Shown: positions 5,184 through 6,091 of the stretch, one piece after another
How positions within the stretch are numbered: the stretch's first letter is position 1
Layout of the letters: the number at the start of each line of letters is the position of its first letter
Origin: Candidatus Nanoanaerosalina archaeon
Lineage (GTDB): Archaea; Nanohalarchaeota; Nanosalinia; Nanosalinales; Nanoanaerosalinaceae
NCBI GenBank assembly: GCA_022729285.1
Contig: JALDAI010000047.1
Span: 1-6,091, forward strand
Length of the DNA: 6,091 nucleotides
Direction of reading: 5' to 3'
Program-made: the position numbers and the translations under genes
Notes under the pieces: model-generated
Seen by the model: only the letters and a program-made list of their open reading frames with translations
Told to the model about the DNA's origin: nothing
Databases searched by the model: none

Positions 5184-6091
5184 TGAAAAAACTTTGAAAT
5201 CAAGACACACCCTGTAGATGTACGGCGCATAATGTCCGCACAACTCTTTACCAACTACTTCAAACCGTTTACCTTTTTGAGAAGCAACTTTCTCAACCTC
5301 ACCAACTACTTCGTCCCACTCATCTTCACCTGCGAAACGGTAGTAGTGGATAACTCCGCCGTCCTTTATACAGTCAAAAGCTGTTCCTAAAAAGTGTTTA
5401 GAGCCTTTTGGTAGCGGCATAATTATCCTGTCAGCCTTTTCAAGTGTAGGAGCTATTTTTTCAACATCTCCACAGAAAACTTCCACCCTGTCATCCACCT
5501 TGTTCAGTTCAACGTTTTCCTTCATATACCCACAAGCCACAGGGTTTTTCTCAATACCGTATATCTTTGATGCACCGGTATGCTTTGCAGATACTATAGG
5601 GTAAGGACCTACACCTGCAAACCATGACTGAACAACTTCACCTTCCTCAACTAAGTCAACCACTCTTTTCCTCTCATTGCCTAAACGCTCTGAAAAAAAG
5701 ACTTTCGTAGGATCCAGTTTCAGCTTTGTACCGTGTTCTTTGTAAACCGTCTCAGTTTCTTCTCCATAAATTGTTCGGTACTCCCCAACTCGGAACTCTC
5801 CTGAAAGATCTCCAGTCTTTAACAAGACAGTTTCCACATTCGGGTTCATATCAACTATGTACTCCGCCACTTCTTTTTCATCAAAGCTTCCATGACCTGG
5901 ACTTATAACCGCTACAGATCCTATAACCTCATAAGATGAAGGCATGTTTTCAGGAGGTTCAGGCTTTTTGTCAAAGCTTTTTTTGAAAAATGAGGGCTCT
6001 ACACCTAACTCGCCGCATACTTTTTCAACCTTGTCAACCTCTTCTTCACCGTTCATACAAGTAAAGAAAACTTTCTTCCCTTTTTCCTTGA
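5169..6091 (-). CDS. trm5: Trm5-family tRNA (guanine37-N1)-methyltransferase (partial, N-terminus beyond right edge)
   Basis: The family moves a methyl group from SAM to N1 of G37 beside the tRNA anticodon, in the cytoplasm, which limits +1 frameshifting. Counted from the Met at 6056, the protein shows S-Y-E-V-I-G (41-46), the D2-type run G-E-F-R-V-G-E with F-S-E-R-L-G-N-E-R-K-R (121-131), SAM motif F-A-G-V-G-P (146-151), I-E-K-N-P-V-A (168-174), D-R-I-I-M-P-L-P (209-216) and I-H-Y-Y (236-239). A near-C-terminal H-Y-A-P-Y-I-Y (275-281) is also a family mark. The related wybutosine enzyme Taw2/TYW2 is less likely, since F-A-G-V-G-P and M-P-L-P favour Trm5. Met 6056 is probably internal: the frame stays open to the edge and reads K-E-K-G-K-K-V just upstream, like the family N-terminus, with no ribosome site or TATA box. 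The residue before W-F-A-G is Ser instead of the usual Asp. The stop is TGA at 5171-5169. Confidence 0.85.
   Translation of the reverse strand, partial: KEKGKKVFFTCMNGEEEVDKVEKVCGELGVEPSFFKKSFDKKPEPPENMPSSYEVIGSVAVISPGHGSFDEKEVAEYIVDMNPNVETVLLKTGDLSGEFRVGEYRTIYGEETETVYKEHGTKLKLDPTKVFFSERLGNERKRVVDLVEEGEVVQSWFAGVGPYPIVSAKHTGASKIYGIEKNPVACGYMKENVELNKVDDRVEVFCGDVEKIAPTLEKADRIIMPLPKGSKHFLGTAFDCIKDGGVIHYYRFAGEDEWDEVVGEVEKVASQKGKRFEVVGKELCGHYAPYIYRVCLDFKVFSEKDK

Noticed and set aside
1..6091. tRNA genes, CRISPR repeats, insertion sequences, attachment sites
   Set aside because: No cloverleaf-like sequence, regularly spaced repeat, transposase-like protein or terminal inverted repeat was seen. The only direct repeats are the short lipobox-region matches.

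Overview
This window looks archaeal. It carries an archaeal DUF63-family membrane protein, an archaeal-type Trm5-family tRNA methyltransferase, and a TTTTAAATA TATA box about 29 bases before a start codon that has no Shine-Dalgarno site. Ribosome sites of the GGTGA type appear only in front of the downstream genes of an operon. The base composition is AT-leaning, AGA is the commonest Arg codon, and there are several secreted lipoproteins without twin-arginine signals. Three of these are strongly acidic. A small-genome (DPANN-like, possibly nanohaloarchaeal) or other uncultured archaeon is a reasonable guess, but the window has no marker that fixes the lineage.

Layout. Bases 1-681 (minus strand) hold the N-terminal 227 residues of a DUF63 polytopic membrane protein that runs off the left edge. 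A 56-bp divergent promoter region (682-737) separates it from a plus-strand operon of three lipoprotein genes (738-1715, 1712-2566, 2581-3693). These are joined by a stop/start overlap and then a 14-base gap, each junction with a GGTGA-type ribosome site. A T-rich terminator and a clear BRE/TATA promoter follow. They precede a fourth plus-strand surface gene (3782-5143), which encodes a signal peptide, several Ig-like domains and one C-terminal membrane anchor. A short hairpin and T-tracts fill the 25-bp convergent gap. Bases 5169-6091 (minus strand) hold a Trm5-family gene that is still open at the right edge, so its real start lies outside the window.

How the genes may relate. Bases 738-5143 form a block of four cell-surface proteins between two conserved archaeal genes. 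The three lipoproteins share a signal peptide, a T-G-C-(L/V)-(E/D) lipobox neighbourhood with an Asn-Gly-Glu linker, and a C-terminal module. That module has a Cys pair followed 18-21 residues later by a strand motif [LV]-x-[LV]-x(3)-Y-x-Y. A weaker version of the motif occurs in the N-terminal half of at least two of them, so the proteins look like tandem duplications of one beta-sandwich module. The most unusual content is this uncharacterised, diverged lipoprotein array. No enzyme, transporter or defence function can be read from it. A structural, adhesive or cell-cell contact role is inference only. No RNA gene, CRISPR array or insertion sequence was seen, and no stretch over 90 bases lacks a gene.
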